Shown: in pieces, positions 17,393 to 25,776 of the stretch | Layout: every line of letters begins with the position of its first letter | Position numbering within the stretch: position 1 is the first letter of the stretch | DNA from: CAYZJV01 sp964473245 | GTDB taxonomy: Bacteria > Spirochaetota > Spirochaetia > Sphaerochaetales > Sphaerochaetaceae | Length of the DNA: 42,744 bases | Reading direction: 5' to 3' | Assembly: GCA_964473245.1 (NCBI GenBank) | Contig: CAYYOL010000016.1 | Location: 1-42,744 of the forward strand | Program-made: the position numbers and the translations under genes | Notes under the pieces: generated by a model | The model's input: only the letters and a program-made list of their open reading frames with translations | What the model was told of the DNA's origin: nothing | The model's database searches: none

Positions 17393-18168
17393 ACGATGCA
17401 TACCGGCTCGATCATGTCACCTACACTTATCCAGGACGGGAACACCCCGCGGTACTGGACCTCTCGCTCTCCATCCCCGAAGGCAGGACCACAGTACTCC
17501 TCGGTCCCAACGGTGCAGGTAAGTCGACCCTCATGGATCTGCTACTCGCTTGGCGCCGACCTGAAACGGGAACGATTGCCCTATTCAACGAGGATCTCGG
17601 GTCATACACGAAACGACACCTCGGACGCACAGTGAGCCTTGTCCCTCAGGAAGAGGGCTCCCGATTCTCATTCTCTGTACTTGAGTATGTGTTGTTCGGC
17701 AGATCCCCCTATCTTCATGAGCTTGCAGCCCCGAAGAAGCACGATATCCAGATAGCGTACGAGGCAATCGGTCAAGTGGGAATCGAATCGATTGCCCACC
17801 GATCGATCACTACACTCAGCGGAGGAGAACACCAGCTGTTGCTGCTTGCTCGAGCACTTGCTCAGCAACCCAGAGTACTGCTACTCGATGAACCGACCAG
17901 CAGCCTCGATCCAGGGAATACAGCTAGAGTGGTGAGAATCCTTAAAAACCTATCAGAACAGGGAATCACCCTCTTCTTCACCACACACGATCCGTCGGTG
18001 GCTGCCGAGTGTGCCCACAAGGTAGCAATGATCGCAAGAAGCTCGCTCCTCCACAGCGGAGACACCGATGCGGTGCTCACCAGCGAACTGCTCACTGAAC
18101 TCTATGGAACCGAGATGGAGACATTCAGGAGAGACGGAAGATTGATCGTATCCCGTACTCATGTGTGA
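17389..18168 (+). CDS. ABC importer ATPase, BtuD/FecE family
   Basis: A 259-aa cytoplasmic ATPase with Walker A LLGPNGAGKST, Q-loop SLVPQEEG, signature LSGGEHQLLLLARAL, Walker B VLLLDEPTSSLD and H-loop FFTTHD. It energises the permease encoded just upstream. The start is GTG 17389, overlapping the permease TGA (GTGA) with CGGAGG upstream. Last gene of the three-gene importer operon. Confidence 0.92.
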   Translation: MNDAYRLDHVTYTYPGREHPAVLDLSLSIPEGRTTVLLGPNGAGKSTLMDLLLAWRRPETGTIALFNEDLGSYTKRHLGRTVSLVPQEEGSRFSFSVLEYVLFGRSPYLHELAAPKKHDIQIAYEAIGQVGIESIAHRSITTLSGGEHQLLLLARALAQQPRVLLLDEPTSSLDPGNTARVVRILKNLSEQGITLFFTTHDPSVAAECAHKVAMIARSSLLHSGDTDAVLTSELLTELYGTEMETFRRDGRLIVSRTHV

Positions 18169-18226
18169 CTCCTTTTTGGAATGAAGCAAAAAACTTTACC
18201 CAATCCACGAAAAACGCAATTTTTTC

Positions 18227-18255
18227 TGTACAAAACAGCTCCATCCGGATAGAAT
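18227..18255 (+). promoter_or_regulatory. Candidate promoter for the purine permease
   Basis: TGTACA (18227-18232), 17-base spacer, TAGAAT (18250-18255). The -35 lies inside a small inverted repeat, CTGT-ACAAA-ACAG (18226-18238). I looked for a purine riboswitch between 18169 and 18292 and saw none, and the 19-bp repeat of the purine genes is absent here. Confidence 0.35.
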
Positions 18256-18292
18256 GAGGCTATCGTAATAACCACTGTTAAGGAGTGATCAG

Positions 18293-19576
18293 ATGGAAAA
18301 GTTATTTAAGCTCTCCGAGCACAAGACGAATGTGCGGACTGAGGTGCTTGCAGGTGTGACCACGTTTCTCACGATGGCCTACATCCTTATCGTCAACCCG
18401 TTGATGTTGGCAGATGCAGGCATGGATTTCGGCGCGGTATTCACCGCAACTGCCCTCTCTGCTGCTATCGCCACTCTGGTGATGGCTTTCTTTGCAAACC
18501 TTCCGTTTGCATTGGCTCCGGGCATGGGTCTCAATGCCTTCTTTGCCTATACGGTCGTAATTACCATGGGCTACAGCTGGCAGCAAGCGCTTGCTGCAGT
18601 GTTCATCGAAGGTATTCTCTTCATCCTGTTGACCGCATTCAATATCCGTGAAGCGATCGTGAATTCGATTCCAATGAACATGAAAAAAGCAATCAGCGTT
18701 GGTATCGGACTCTTCATCGCATTCATCGGGCTGCAGAATTCCGGTATCATCGTTGGTGGAGCAACACTCGTCGAGTTGGGCGACGTTACCCATGGAACCG
18801 CACTTGTTGCCATGATCGGTTTGGTGATCACCAGTGTGCTGGTCGCATTCAAGGTTCGTGGCGCACTGCTTCTCGGCATTATTGCAACAACATTTGTCGG
18901 TGTCCCCTTTGGCGTCACATCCTGGGCAGGCGGTAGTTTCGCACCACCATCACTTGCTCCGACTTTCCTCGCATTCTCGTTCGCCGATATCTTCAGCATC
19001 GACATGATCGTGATTGTCTTCACATTCCTCTTCGTCGATATGTTCGATACAGTCGGAACACTCATTGGCTGTGCTACGAAAGCCGATATCCTCGAAAAGG
19101 ATGGATCGATCCCTAAATGTAAGGAAGCACTCTTCGCAGACGCGATCGGAACTACCGTTGGTGCCATGCTCGGTACATCGACTGTCACCACCTATGTTGA
19201 GAGTTCCGCTGGTGTTACCGAAGGCGGAAAGACCGGACTGACCAGCCTCACAGTTGCTGTTCTGTTCATCTTCTCCCTCTTCCTCTCACCACTGTTCATC
19301 TCGATTCCCGGCGCTGCAACAGCTCCTACACTCATTCTTGTCGGTCTGTTCATGATTTCACCGGTCAAGGATATCGATTTCGAAGAGGCAACCGAGGCTA
19401 TCCCTGCATTCCTCACCATTCTCCTCATGGTTACCTCCTATTCGATCGCAAACGGTATTATGTACGGTGCATTGAGCTGGATCCTCCTGAAGCTCTTCAC
19501 CAAGAAGGCAAAGGAGATCAGTCCGACCATGATCGTTATCGCGGTACTGCTCCTCATCAAGCTGCTGATTGGCTAG
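18293..19576 (+). CDS. Purine (adenine/guanine/hypoxanthine) permease, AzgA/PbuG family
   Basis: A 427-aa inner-membrane transporter of the NCS2-related AzgA/PbuG branch, which imports purine bases with protons. N-terminal VRTEVLAGVTTFLTMAYIL and NPLMLADAGMD are hallmark blocks. ANLPFALAPGMGLNAFFAY and VDMFDTVGTLIGCATKAD are the conserved substrate-site helices of this branch. About twelve to fourteen hydrophobic segments cover the protein. Its neighbours (adenine deaminase, then the XdhD set) support a role in feeding purines into catabolism. AAGGAG precedes ATG 18293. It stands alone on the plus strand and ends in a strong terminator. Confidence 0.92.
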   Translation: MEKLFKLSEHKTNVRTEVLAGVTTFLTMAYILIVNPLMLADAGMDFGAVFTATALSAAIATLVMAFFANLPFALAPGMGLNAFFAYTVVITMGYSWQQALAAVFIEGILFILLTAFNIREAIVNSIPMNMKKAISVGIGLFIAFIGLQNSGIIVGGATLVELGDVTHGTALVAMIGLVITSVLVAFKVRGALLLGIIATTFVGVPFGVTSWAGGSFAPPSLAPTFLAFSFADIFSIDMIVIVFTFLFVDMFDTVGTLIGCATKADILEKDGSIPKCKEALFADAIGTTVGAMLGTSTVTTYVESSAGVTEGGKTGLTSLTVAVLFIFSLFLSPLFISIPGAATAPTLILVGLFMISPVKDIDFEEATEAIPAFLTILLMVTSYSIANGIMYGALSWILLKLFTKKAKEISPTMIVIAVLLLIKLLIG

Positions 19577-19597
19577 ATCTGAACAGTACACCCAAAG

Positions 19598-19633
19598 ACC
19601 GCTCCCGGCAGATGCAGGAGCGGTTTTCTTTTT
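19598..19633 (+). terminator. Rho-independent terminator of the purine permease gene
   Basis: Perfect 8-bp stem ACCGCTCC / GGAGCGGT (19598-19605 and 19617-19624), 11-base loop, then a T-rich tract to 19633. On the minus strand there is no comparable T tract, so it serves mainly the permease. Confidence 0.85.
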
Positions 19634-19665
19634 GGCTCTCTTCAGAAATCTCAGCGAAACGAGAG

Positions 19666-21387
19666 TTACACCTCTAGCGATACAAAAGAGAACGCATCTA
19701 CATCGAATAACCCCATATCGGTTACCTTAAGGTGGGGAATCACCGGGAGTGCCATGAAGCTCAGGGTCATAAACGGATCAAGCGTACGGTTGACCTTAAG
19801 ACGATGAATAGCTATATCGTGCATCACCTGGAACTTCTCAGCCACATACGTGCCACCTTTGTTCGTCATAAGACCGGCTATCGGAAGTGGCAGCAGATCG
19901 AGCACTTCGTTGTTGTGCACCATGATGATACCTCCACCCAATTCGCTCAACCGGGTGACGGCAAGCGCCATATCGGCATCGTTGTCGCCAGCGACGATGA
20001 TATTGTGGGAATCGTGAGCGATGGTTGTTGCTATGGCTCCCTCGGTCAATCCATATCCCCTGAGGAGTGCAAGACCGACATTGCCGGTCCCGTTGTGTCG
20101 TTCCACCACAGCAAGTTTTACGAGGTCGGAATTCAGATCGTTCTGATAGACTCCTTGAGAATCGACAGTAACATGTGCCTGACCGGCATTGGTCACTACC
20201 GAACCGGGAACCACATCGATCACTCTAACCAGGGAGGACTCGAGCTTCATCACCAAGGAGTCTTCCGAGAAGGATCCGATATCGACTCTACCCGATACCG
20301 ATGGAGACACCGGCACTTCAATAGCATCTTCGGGTTCTTGGTAGCGCTCACCTTGAGTGAACACTGCCTGCACGGTGAAATCTGAGAGATTGTCGACTAA
20401 CACCATGTCTGCACGTAACCCTGGAGCAATAGCTCCCCGATCGTGCAAACGGAAACATTGTGCCGCATTCAACGTTGCCATCCGAATGGCAAGTATCGGA
20501 TCGAGACCCGAGGCCACAGCAATTCGAAGATGATTGTCTATGTGCCCAGATTCAAGAATGCTCTTCGGTTGTCTGTCATCGGTACAGAAAAGACACATAT
20601 GAGCATTCTCTGCGGTAACTCCCGGAAGCAGATTCTGCAGATCCTGACACGCCGAGCCCTCTCGCAGTAGTACGTACATTCCTCGTGAGATACGTTCCTG
20701 CAGCTCGGTAGGGGTAGCACATTCGTGATCGGTATGAATTCCGGCTGCAACATATGCATCCAGATCGGACCCTTCGACTCCGGGAGCATGCCCGTCGATC
20801 AGTTTACCAGCCTTCTCAGCTACTGCAAGCTTCTCAAGAATCCGTTCTTCGGCTGCGATGGTTCCTACCATGTCCATCATCTCTCCTAACCCCAATATAC
20901 GACGATGATCGATGCGCTGCTTGAGCGACGGTGCATCAAGAATTGCCCCAGCGTGTTCAAACGGTGTCGCAGGAACACAGGAGGGAATCATGAAGAAAAC
21001 ATCGAGCGGGAGAGCTTCGGAAGCTTCAAGCATATAGTCCAACGCATCCAAACCACACACATTACAGATTTCGTGGGGGTCTGCGATGACGGTGGTCGTT
21101 CCATGGGGAACCACCAGGTTGGCAAACGAAGCAGGGTCGACAAGGGAGGATTCGATATGTACATGGGAGTCGATCAGACCAGGAATCAGATAGTTTTCAT
21201 TCGCATCGACAGTTTCAGTGCCACTGTAGGATCCTACACCGGCAATATAACCATCGACGACAGCGACATCGGCTTTCTTGACTGTGCCGCTGAATACATC
21301 CACCACATGAGCGTTACGAATCACCAAATCGGCATTTGATCGGCCTGCTGCAACTGCAATCAATCGTCTACGTAGTGCACTATCCAT
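19666..21387 (-). CDS. ade: Adenine deaminase
   Basis: Ade hydrolyses adenine to hypoxanthine and ammonia, using a metal-bound water in an amidohydrolase barrel. The 573-aa product has the metal motif SHVHIESS (about residue 75), HGTTTVIADPHEI, LIDGHAPG, HTDHECAT, and CTDDRQPKS, and the C-terminal half typical of the Ade family with TIAHDSHNIIVAGDND and MTNKGGTYV. AAGGAGG lies just before the ATG. Immediately upstream are a promoter and a copy of the 19-bp element shared with ygeW and ygfK, which ties it to the purine regulon. Its product hypoxanthine is a natural substrate for the molybdenum hydroxylase genes next door. Confidence 0.96.
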   Translation of the reverse strand: MDSALRRRLIAVAAGRSNADLVIRNAHVVDVFSGTVKKADVAVVDGYIAGVGSYSGTETVDANENYLIPGLIDSHVHIESSLVDPASFANLVVPHGTTTVIADPHEICNVCGLDALDYMLEASEALPLDVFFMIPSCVPATPFEHAGAILDAPSLKQRIDHRRILGLGEMMDMVGTIAAEERILEKLAVAEKAGKLIDGHAPGVEGSDLDAYVAAGIHTDHECATPTELQERISRGMYVLLREGSACQDLQNLLPGVTAENAHMCLFCTDDRQPKSILESGHIDNHLRIAVASGLDPILAIRMATLNAAQCFRLHDRGAIAPGLRADMVLVDNLSDFTVQAVFTQGERYQEPEDAIEVPVSPSVSGRVDIGSFSEDSLVMKLESSLVRVIDVVPGSVVTNAGQAHVTVDSQGVYQNDLNSDLVKLAVVERHNGTGNVGLALLRGYGLTEGAIATTIAHDSHNIIVAGDNDADMALAVTRLSELGGGIIMVHNNEVLDLLPLPIAGLMTNKGGTYVAEKFQVMHDIAIHRLKVNRTLDPFMTLSFMALPVIPHLKVTDMGLFDVDAFSFVSLEV

Positions 21388-21408
21388 GAAGGCTGCCTCC
21401 TTCCAGTC

Positions 21409-21437
21409 AGCATACCACCTGGGTTAGGATGCGACAA
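21409..21437 (-). promoter_or_regulatory. Promoter of ade
   Basis: Read on the minus strand: TTGTCG (21432-21437), 17-base spacer, TATGCT (21409-21414). Both boxes are moderate, as expected of an activated promoter. The transcript would begin near 21402, giving a very short leader that starts almost at the AAGGAGG ribosome site. Confidence 0.5.
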
Positions 21438-21443
21438 GTAAAA

Positions 21444-21462
21444 TTGCAACAAACAGCAACAA
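21444..21462. promoter_or_regulatory. Purine-regulon element, copy A (ade)
   Basis: Top strand TTGCAACAAACAGCAACAA. It differs at one of 19 positions from copy B when that is read on the minus strand. Two TTGCAA-like hexamers start 10 bp apart. It ends 6 bases from the -35 of ade. See copies B (22818-22836) and C (33906-33924). Confidence 0.7.
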
Positions 21463-21493
21463 GCGTACCGAAAAAACCCTGTAACGTAGACGA

Positions 21494-21512
21494 TCCCGGA
21501 CTGAGTCCGGGA
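21494..21512 (-). terminator. Hairpin after ygeW, possible terminator
   Basis: TCCCGGACT (21494-21502) and AGTCCGGGA (21504-21512) form a near-perfect palindrome 28 bases past the ygeW stop. The T run that follows on the minus strand (about 21472-21477) is some 16 bases away, so this is a weaker terminator than the classical form, or a 3' end stabiliser. Confidence 0.5.
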
Positions 21513-21540
21513 CCGTATATGCTGAGACAATGGCAAGCAG

Positions 21541-22740
21541 TTAGGAAATGCGCTTCTTTGCTGCCTCTACGAGCTCATTAAGCTTTGCTGCAGGATTCTG
21601 GAACTTGGACAGGAAGATCATTGCAGCGATGATATATGGCTTGTAGGAGGCCTCCTTGTACAGTGGCACTCGATAGCGCTCGAAGACAGAAGCTTCCACC
21701 TCGCCCTCCTTACAGCTCACGCCACTGATATCGGCAGGAAGGCAGTGCATGTAGAGCGCTTTGCCATCCTTGGTTGTTTTCATGAGATCTTCGGTGCACT
21801 CCCAGTTCTTGAACTGAGCATTGTTCACGAGACAACGCTGTTCGAGTGCTTTCAGTTCATCGAATTTACCCTCGCCAACCAGCTGTGTGCGCTCTTCCAT
21901 GACGGCAAACGGAGCCCAGCTCTTCGGATATACGATATCGGCATCCTTGAATGCCTCTTCCATGCTCTCGACGCGCTTGTAGGAACCACCACCCTTCTGT
22001 GCATTCTCTCGAGCTACATCTTCGATCTCTGGCATCACATTGTACCCTTCTGGGTGGGCGAGCACTACATCCATACCGAACCGAGTGAACAGACCGATTA
22101 TCCCCTGAGGAACACTCAGTGGTTTTCCGTAGGAGGGGCTGTATGCCCAAGTCATGGCAACTTTCTTTCCTTTCAGATTCTCGACTCCACCAAAATGGTT
22201 GATAACGTGGAGCATATCTGCCATCGACTGGGTCGGATGGTCGATATCACACTGCAAGTTCACCAAGGTGGGGCGCTGCTCCAACACGCCATCCTCATAC
22301 CCTTCCTGGACGGCATCGGCAACCTCTTTCATGTAGGTATGCCCTTTTCCGATGTACATGTCATCTCGGATACCAATCACATCGGCCATGAACGACACCA
22401 TGTTTGCTGTCTCTCGGACCGTTTCACCATGAGCTATCTGGCTGGTCTTTTCGTCAAGATCCTGGACTTCGAGGCCGAGCATGTTACATGCACTTGCAAA
22501 ACTGAATCGGGTTCTGGTCGAGTTGTCACGGAATACCGAGATGCCAAGACCACTGTCGAAAACTTTGCTCGAAATATTCTGCTCTCGCATAGCGCGGAGA
22601 ATTTCGGCAACTGCGAATGTTGCAGCGATTTCATCATCGCTCTCCTTCCATGTATGGAAAAAGTCGTTTAGGTACATGTTCTGGGTTTTCAAGCCCTTCA
22701 ATTCCTCGATCATCTTCTTGATTGTGGCAGTGTCTTTCAT
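21541..22740 (-). CDS. ygeW: YgeW, ornithine-carbamoyltransferase-like protein of the purine cluster
   Basis: The 399-aa product belongs to the aspartate/ornithine transcarbamylase superfamily. The carbamoyl-phosphate loop is FRDNSTRTRFSF (STRTR 74-78); HPTQSMADM and MHCLPADISG are also present. It follows E. coli YgeW closely over its length, including the start, and not ArgF or PyrB: the C-terminal substrate loop differs from both. YgeW sits in the purine/urate catabolic cluster and is thought to act on a carbamoylated intermediate, probably releasing carbamoyl phosphate; the exact substrate is not settled from sequence. Start at ATG 22738-22740, preceded by GGAGG; the open frame further upstream crosses its own promoter. 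It has a separate promoter and copy B of the 19-bp element. Confidence 0.9.
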   Translation of the reverse strand: MKDTATIKKMIEELKGLKTQNMYLNDFFHTWKESDDEIAATFAVAEILRAMREQNISSKVFDSGLGISVFRDNSTRTRFSFASACNMLGLEVQDLDEKTSQIAHGETVRETANMVSFMADVIGIRDDMYIGKGHTYMKEVADAVQEGYEDGVLEQRPTLVNLQCDIDHPTQSMADMLHVINHFGGVENLKGKKVAMTWAYSPSYGKPLSVPQGIIGLFTRFGMDVVLAHPEGYNVMPEIEDVARENAQKGGGSYKRVESMEEAFKDADIVYPKSWAPFAVMEERTQLVGEGKFDELKALEQRCLVNNAQFKNWECTEDLMKTTKDGKALYMHCLPADISGVSCKEGEVEASVFERYRVPLYKEASYKPYIIAAMIFLSKFQNPAAKLNELVEAAKKRIS

Positions 22741-22782
22741 ACAACCTCCAAATGGTGTTACTGGCATGTTTCGAATAGCGCA

Positions 22783-22811
22783 AGTATAGCATGAGCCTAC
22801 AGTACTGTCTA
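22783..22811 (-). promoter_or_regulatory. Promoter of ygeW
   Basis: Read on the minus strand: TAGACA (22806-22811), exactly 17 bases, TATACT (22783-22788). The predicted leader is about 37 bases. This is a good sigma70-type match. Confidence 0.65.
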
Positions 22812-22817
22812 CTATTT

Positions 22818-22836
22818 TTGTTGCAGTTTGTTGCAA
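22818..22836. promoter_or_regulatory. Purine-regulon element, copy B (ygeW)
   Basis: Top strand TTGTTGCAGTTTGTTGCAA. It lies 6 bases upstream of the ygeW -35. Relative to its gene it points the other way from copies A and C, which is tolerable if the bound protein reads the self-complementary TTGCAA hexamers. Confidence 0.7.
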
Positions 22837-22850
22837 CTTACAGATAATCA

Positions 22851-22874
22851 CAGGCTCCCCCATGGGAGAGCCTG
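22851..22874 (-). terminator. Hairpin at the end of the xdhD transcript
   Basis: CAGGCTC (22851-22857) pairs with GAGCCTG (22868-22874); the inner CCC/GGG extends the stem on the minus strand with one G-U pair. It lies 22 bases after the xdhD stop. Only a weakly T-rich stretch follows, so termination may be partial. Confidence 0.5.
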
Positions 22875-22896
22875 CTCGGTATATCATGTGACTGTA

Positions 22897-25776
22897 TCAG
22901 GAAATCTTTCCCATCGCTCGGAGAATTTTCTCCGGGGTGAATGGCCAAGATCTGATCCAGACGCCTACAGCATCGTGAATAGCATTCGCAATCGCTGGAG
23001 CTGCTCCATTGGTGGCGATCTCGCTGATCGATTTTGCTCCAAACGGTCCGAATTCATCGTCTTCATCGATAAGCACAGCCTTGAAGTCTTCAGGCAACTC
23101 GCTGGTCATCGGTACCCCATACCGCGTGAAATCTGGGGTGAGACAGACCCCGTTCTCATCGAGGATCATATCTTCATAGAGTGAATGACCGATCGACTTG
23201 AACGCAGCTCCGTACATCTGACAGAGGGCAAGTTCAGGGTTGATCGGTGTCCCTGCATCCTGTAGCGCATAGAACTTCTGAACACGAACCTCTCCGGTCT
23301 TCACATTCACGGCAACCTGTGCGAAGTGCGCTCCATAGGGAATGGCGGCATTATTGGTAACAAACGACCCATACCCCACCAACTGTCCTCTTCCGACTCC
23401 AGTAGTTACGGTGTGACTCAACTTGGCATACGAGAGTGTCTTACCACTCTTTTTCGAGACCACCTGACCTGGTGCCTCCAATGTGAGATCCTCAGGCTTC
23501 TCATTCAGCTGTTGAGCAGCCTCCTTGAGCACTTTTTCTTTCAAATCGAGTGCTGCCTTGAGCGTCGCATTACCGGAGAAATAGGTCCCACTCGATGCAT
23601 ACGCCCCTGTGTCGAACATCGTGTTGTCGGTATCGCCGGAGAGGATCGAAACCTTGTCCATCGATACACACATGACCTCACTGACGCATTTGACACTGAT
23701 CGTATCGAGCCCTGTACCAAGATCGCTTCCACCACTATGGACCATGAAGGTACCGTCGGTGTTCATAACAACATCGCAGGTCGAATGATCAAGCCCTGGC
23801 AACCCGGAGCCCTGTTGGATCATGGCGAAGCCCTTCCCGATATGCCAATCGGGATGATCGGACTTCTCTTTTTTGCTCCAATCGATCATCTTCGCACCCT
23901 CATCGAGGGCCTTTCGCAAACCACAACTACCTACGGGAACAACCGTACCCTCTCTTCCTTCTCCGAGACTCTTAAGAATCTCGAGCATGAACCCTCGTTC
24001 GACATGATTGATCTTAGCGAAATCGAGTGGGTCGAATCCGATTGCATCGGCCATCTCCGCCATGCAGGTCATAAGTGCATAGGAGCCTTTCGGTGCTCCA
24101 TACCCCTGATACGCTCCTGTTGGAGGGATGTTGGTGTAGTAGGTGGTAACATCGAACTTCATGTTCGGACAGCTGAGCAACGGCAAGGTCTTTGAACAGG
24201 CGTTCATGGGTACCGTAAGACAGTGGTTTCCGTAGGGGCCGGTATTCGCCCGTACATCCATGTAGACTGCAGTGAGCGTCCCATCCCTCTTCGCACCCAT
24301 CTTCACAGTTACGCGCATAGGGTGACGTGTGCTGTTGGCAATGAACTCCTCTTCCCGTGTATTTCTGTAGAGAATCGGCCTACGGGTCAACCAGGTAGCG
24401 TATCCAGCGACATCTTCCACCAGGATATCCTGCTTTGATCCATACCCTCCACCGACCTTCTCCTTGATCACGTGAATTTTGTTCTCTTCGATTCCGCACA
24501 CTTTCGCTACAATCCTGCGAAGGTGGAATGGCACCTGTGTAGATGCATGGATGACCAGTCTGTCGTTATCGATCTTAGAGTATACGATGTGTGGTTCGAG
24601 TGGAGTGCATTGAATCTGTGAACTCTGATAGGTCCGCTCGATCACCTCATCTGCTTCGGCGAACCCTTTCTCCACATCGCCAATGGCTCCATGAGCTGCA
24701 GCAGCGACATTGTGTCGATTGTCTGCGTGCAATGGGAATGGATACACAATCTTCCCTTCACGTGGATCCACACCTTTGTTGTAACTCTCAAGATTCTCTG
24801 GAGCTCCACTGAGATATTCGGCAACTCCATTCTGGACGATGGGAGCATCGGGAGCCATTGCCTCCTCGACCGTGAAGATCGGTTTGAGTACTTCGTATTC
24901 GACTACGATCTTCTCGCGAGCTGCGATAGCTTGCTCTTCGGTCTCCGCTACGATTCCGGCGACTCTGTCTCCAACGTGGCGCATCTTCCAGTTGAACAGT
25001 CTTCTGTCATAGGGAGACGGTTCCGGATTCCCCTGTCCTGCTGACATATAGAAGACATCGGGACAGTTTTCTGCGGTGATTATGGAGATGACTCCAGGCA
25101 TCTTTTCTGCCTCGGTTGTGTCGATTTTGGTTATGTATGCATGTGCATGAGGGCTGCGGAGCATGATGAGCGAACAAGCGCCCGGTTCGACTCGATCTTC
25201 CACGAACGACTTCCACCCCGCAACAAGCTGTCGACCATCGACCTTGGGCTTCACCTTTCCTACATAGGAGAGGTGATCTCTGAATTCTGGGGCTATACTA
25301 CTGGTATAATCGCCCTTCTCCATTCGTTCCCTCGCAAGGTCCACTGCAAGGAAGTAGTGTTCATACCCTGTATCTCGGATAAAGATACCGGAGAGTACAT
25401 CTTTGATCTCTTCTCTGCTCGGATTCGGGTTGTGCTCCAGTAGCCAGGTCAACAGCAGTGCAGCAGCAGGGGCATTATAAGCCGACTGGACCACACCTGC
25501 ATCAATAAGTGCCTGCTGGACGATGGAGAGCTCTCCCCCCTTTGCCAGCGAGTCGGGCGTCCGAATGACGGATCCGTCAAGTTCGGCTGCGAGCAGGAGG
25601 TTCGCATAAACGGGAATGTCGTCCACAATCACGGTATCGCTACCGGCGAAACCCTCCCGGTCATCGCTATCGCGAACCGCGAAGTGGCCAAGCTTGACCA
25701 GCATGGCTCTGAGTGTATCATGAGGTTCCACGTGCGTGGAAACGTCTCTTCCATTGATGGTGCATCTGATCATCAT
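22897..25776 (-). CDS. xdhD: XdhD, molybdenum hydroxylase of the purine cluster with a cysteine-free Fe-S domain
   Basis: Large molybdopterin-binding subunit of the xanthine dehydrogenase family; 959 aa, matching E. coli XdhD (956). Molybdenum-site blocks are seen: VGGGYGSKQD (441-450), QGYGAPKG (557-564), SGGSDLGTGLDT, and the C-terminal FGAKSISEIATNGAAP with the expected catalytic Glu. The first 145 residues align with the 2Fe-2S domain of xanthine dehydrogenases but have lost every ligand cysteine (blocks at 36-60, 94-108, 128-141). The arginine that positions xanthine in classical enzymes (in RGFG) is Gln557. It presumably hydroxylates or reduces a purine, passing electrons to YgfM. Start ATG 25774-25776 overlaps the ygfM stop (ATGA), with AAAGGAGG upstream. 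Confidence 0.92.
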   Translation of the reverse strand: MMIRCTINGRDVSTHVEPHDTLRAMLVKLGHFAVRDSDDREGFAGSDTVIVDDIPVYANLLLAAELDGSVIRTPDSLAKGGELSIVQQALIDAGVVQSAYNAPAAALLLTWLLEHNPNPSREEIKDVLSGIFIRDTGYEHYFLAVDLARERMEKGDYTSSIAPEFRDHLSYVGKVKPKVDGRQLVAGWKSFVEDRVEPGACSLIMLRSPHAHAYITKIDTTEAEKMPGVISIITAENCPDVFYMSAGQGNPEPSPYDRRLFNWKMRHVGDRVAGIVAETEEQAIAAREKIVVEYEVLKPIFTVEEAMAPDAPIVQNGVAEYLSGAPENLESYNKGVDPREGKIVYPFPLHADNRHNVAAAAHGAIGDVEKGFAEADEVIERTYQSSQIQCTPLEPHIVYSKIDNDRLVIHASTQVPFHLRRIVAKVCGIEENKIHVIKEKVGGGYGSKQDILVEDVAGYATWLTRRPILYRNTREEEFIANSTRHPMRVTVKMGAKRDGTLTAVYMDVRANTGPYGNHCLTVPMNACSKTLPLLSCPNMKFDVTTYYTNIPPTGAYQGYGAPKGSYALMTCMAEMADAIGFDPLDFAKINHVERGFMLEILKSLGEGREGTVVPVGSCGLRKALDEGAKMIDWSKKEKSDHPDWHIGKGFAMIQQGSGLPGLDHSTCDVVMNTDGTFMVHSGGSDLGTGLDTISVKCVSEVMCVSMDKVSILSGDTDNTMFDTGAYASSGTYFSGNATLKAALDLKEKVLKEAAQQLNEKPEDLTLEAPGQVVSKKSGKTLSYAKLSHTVTTGVGRGQLVGYGSFVTNNAAIPYGAHFAQVAVNVKTGEVRVQKFYALQDAGTPINPELALCQMYGAAFKSIGHSLYEDMILDENGVCLTPDFTRYGVPMTSELPEDFKAVLIDEDDEFGPFGAKSISEIATNGAAPAIANAIHDAVGVWIRSWPFTPEKILRAMGKIS

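Noticed and set aside
18169..18292. Purine riboswitch ahead of the permease
   Set aside because: No three-way-junction pattern with the conserved purine aptamer loops could be recognised.
21541..22740. Calling this gene ornithine carbamoyltransferase (argF)
   Set aside because: The carbamoyl-phosphate motifs are shared, but length, N-terminus and neighbours match YgeW.
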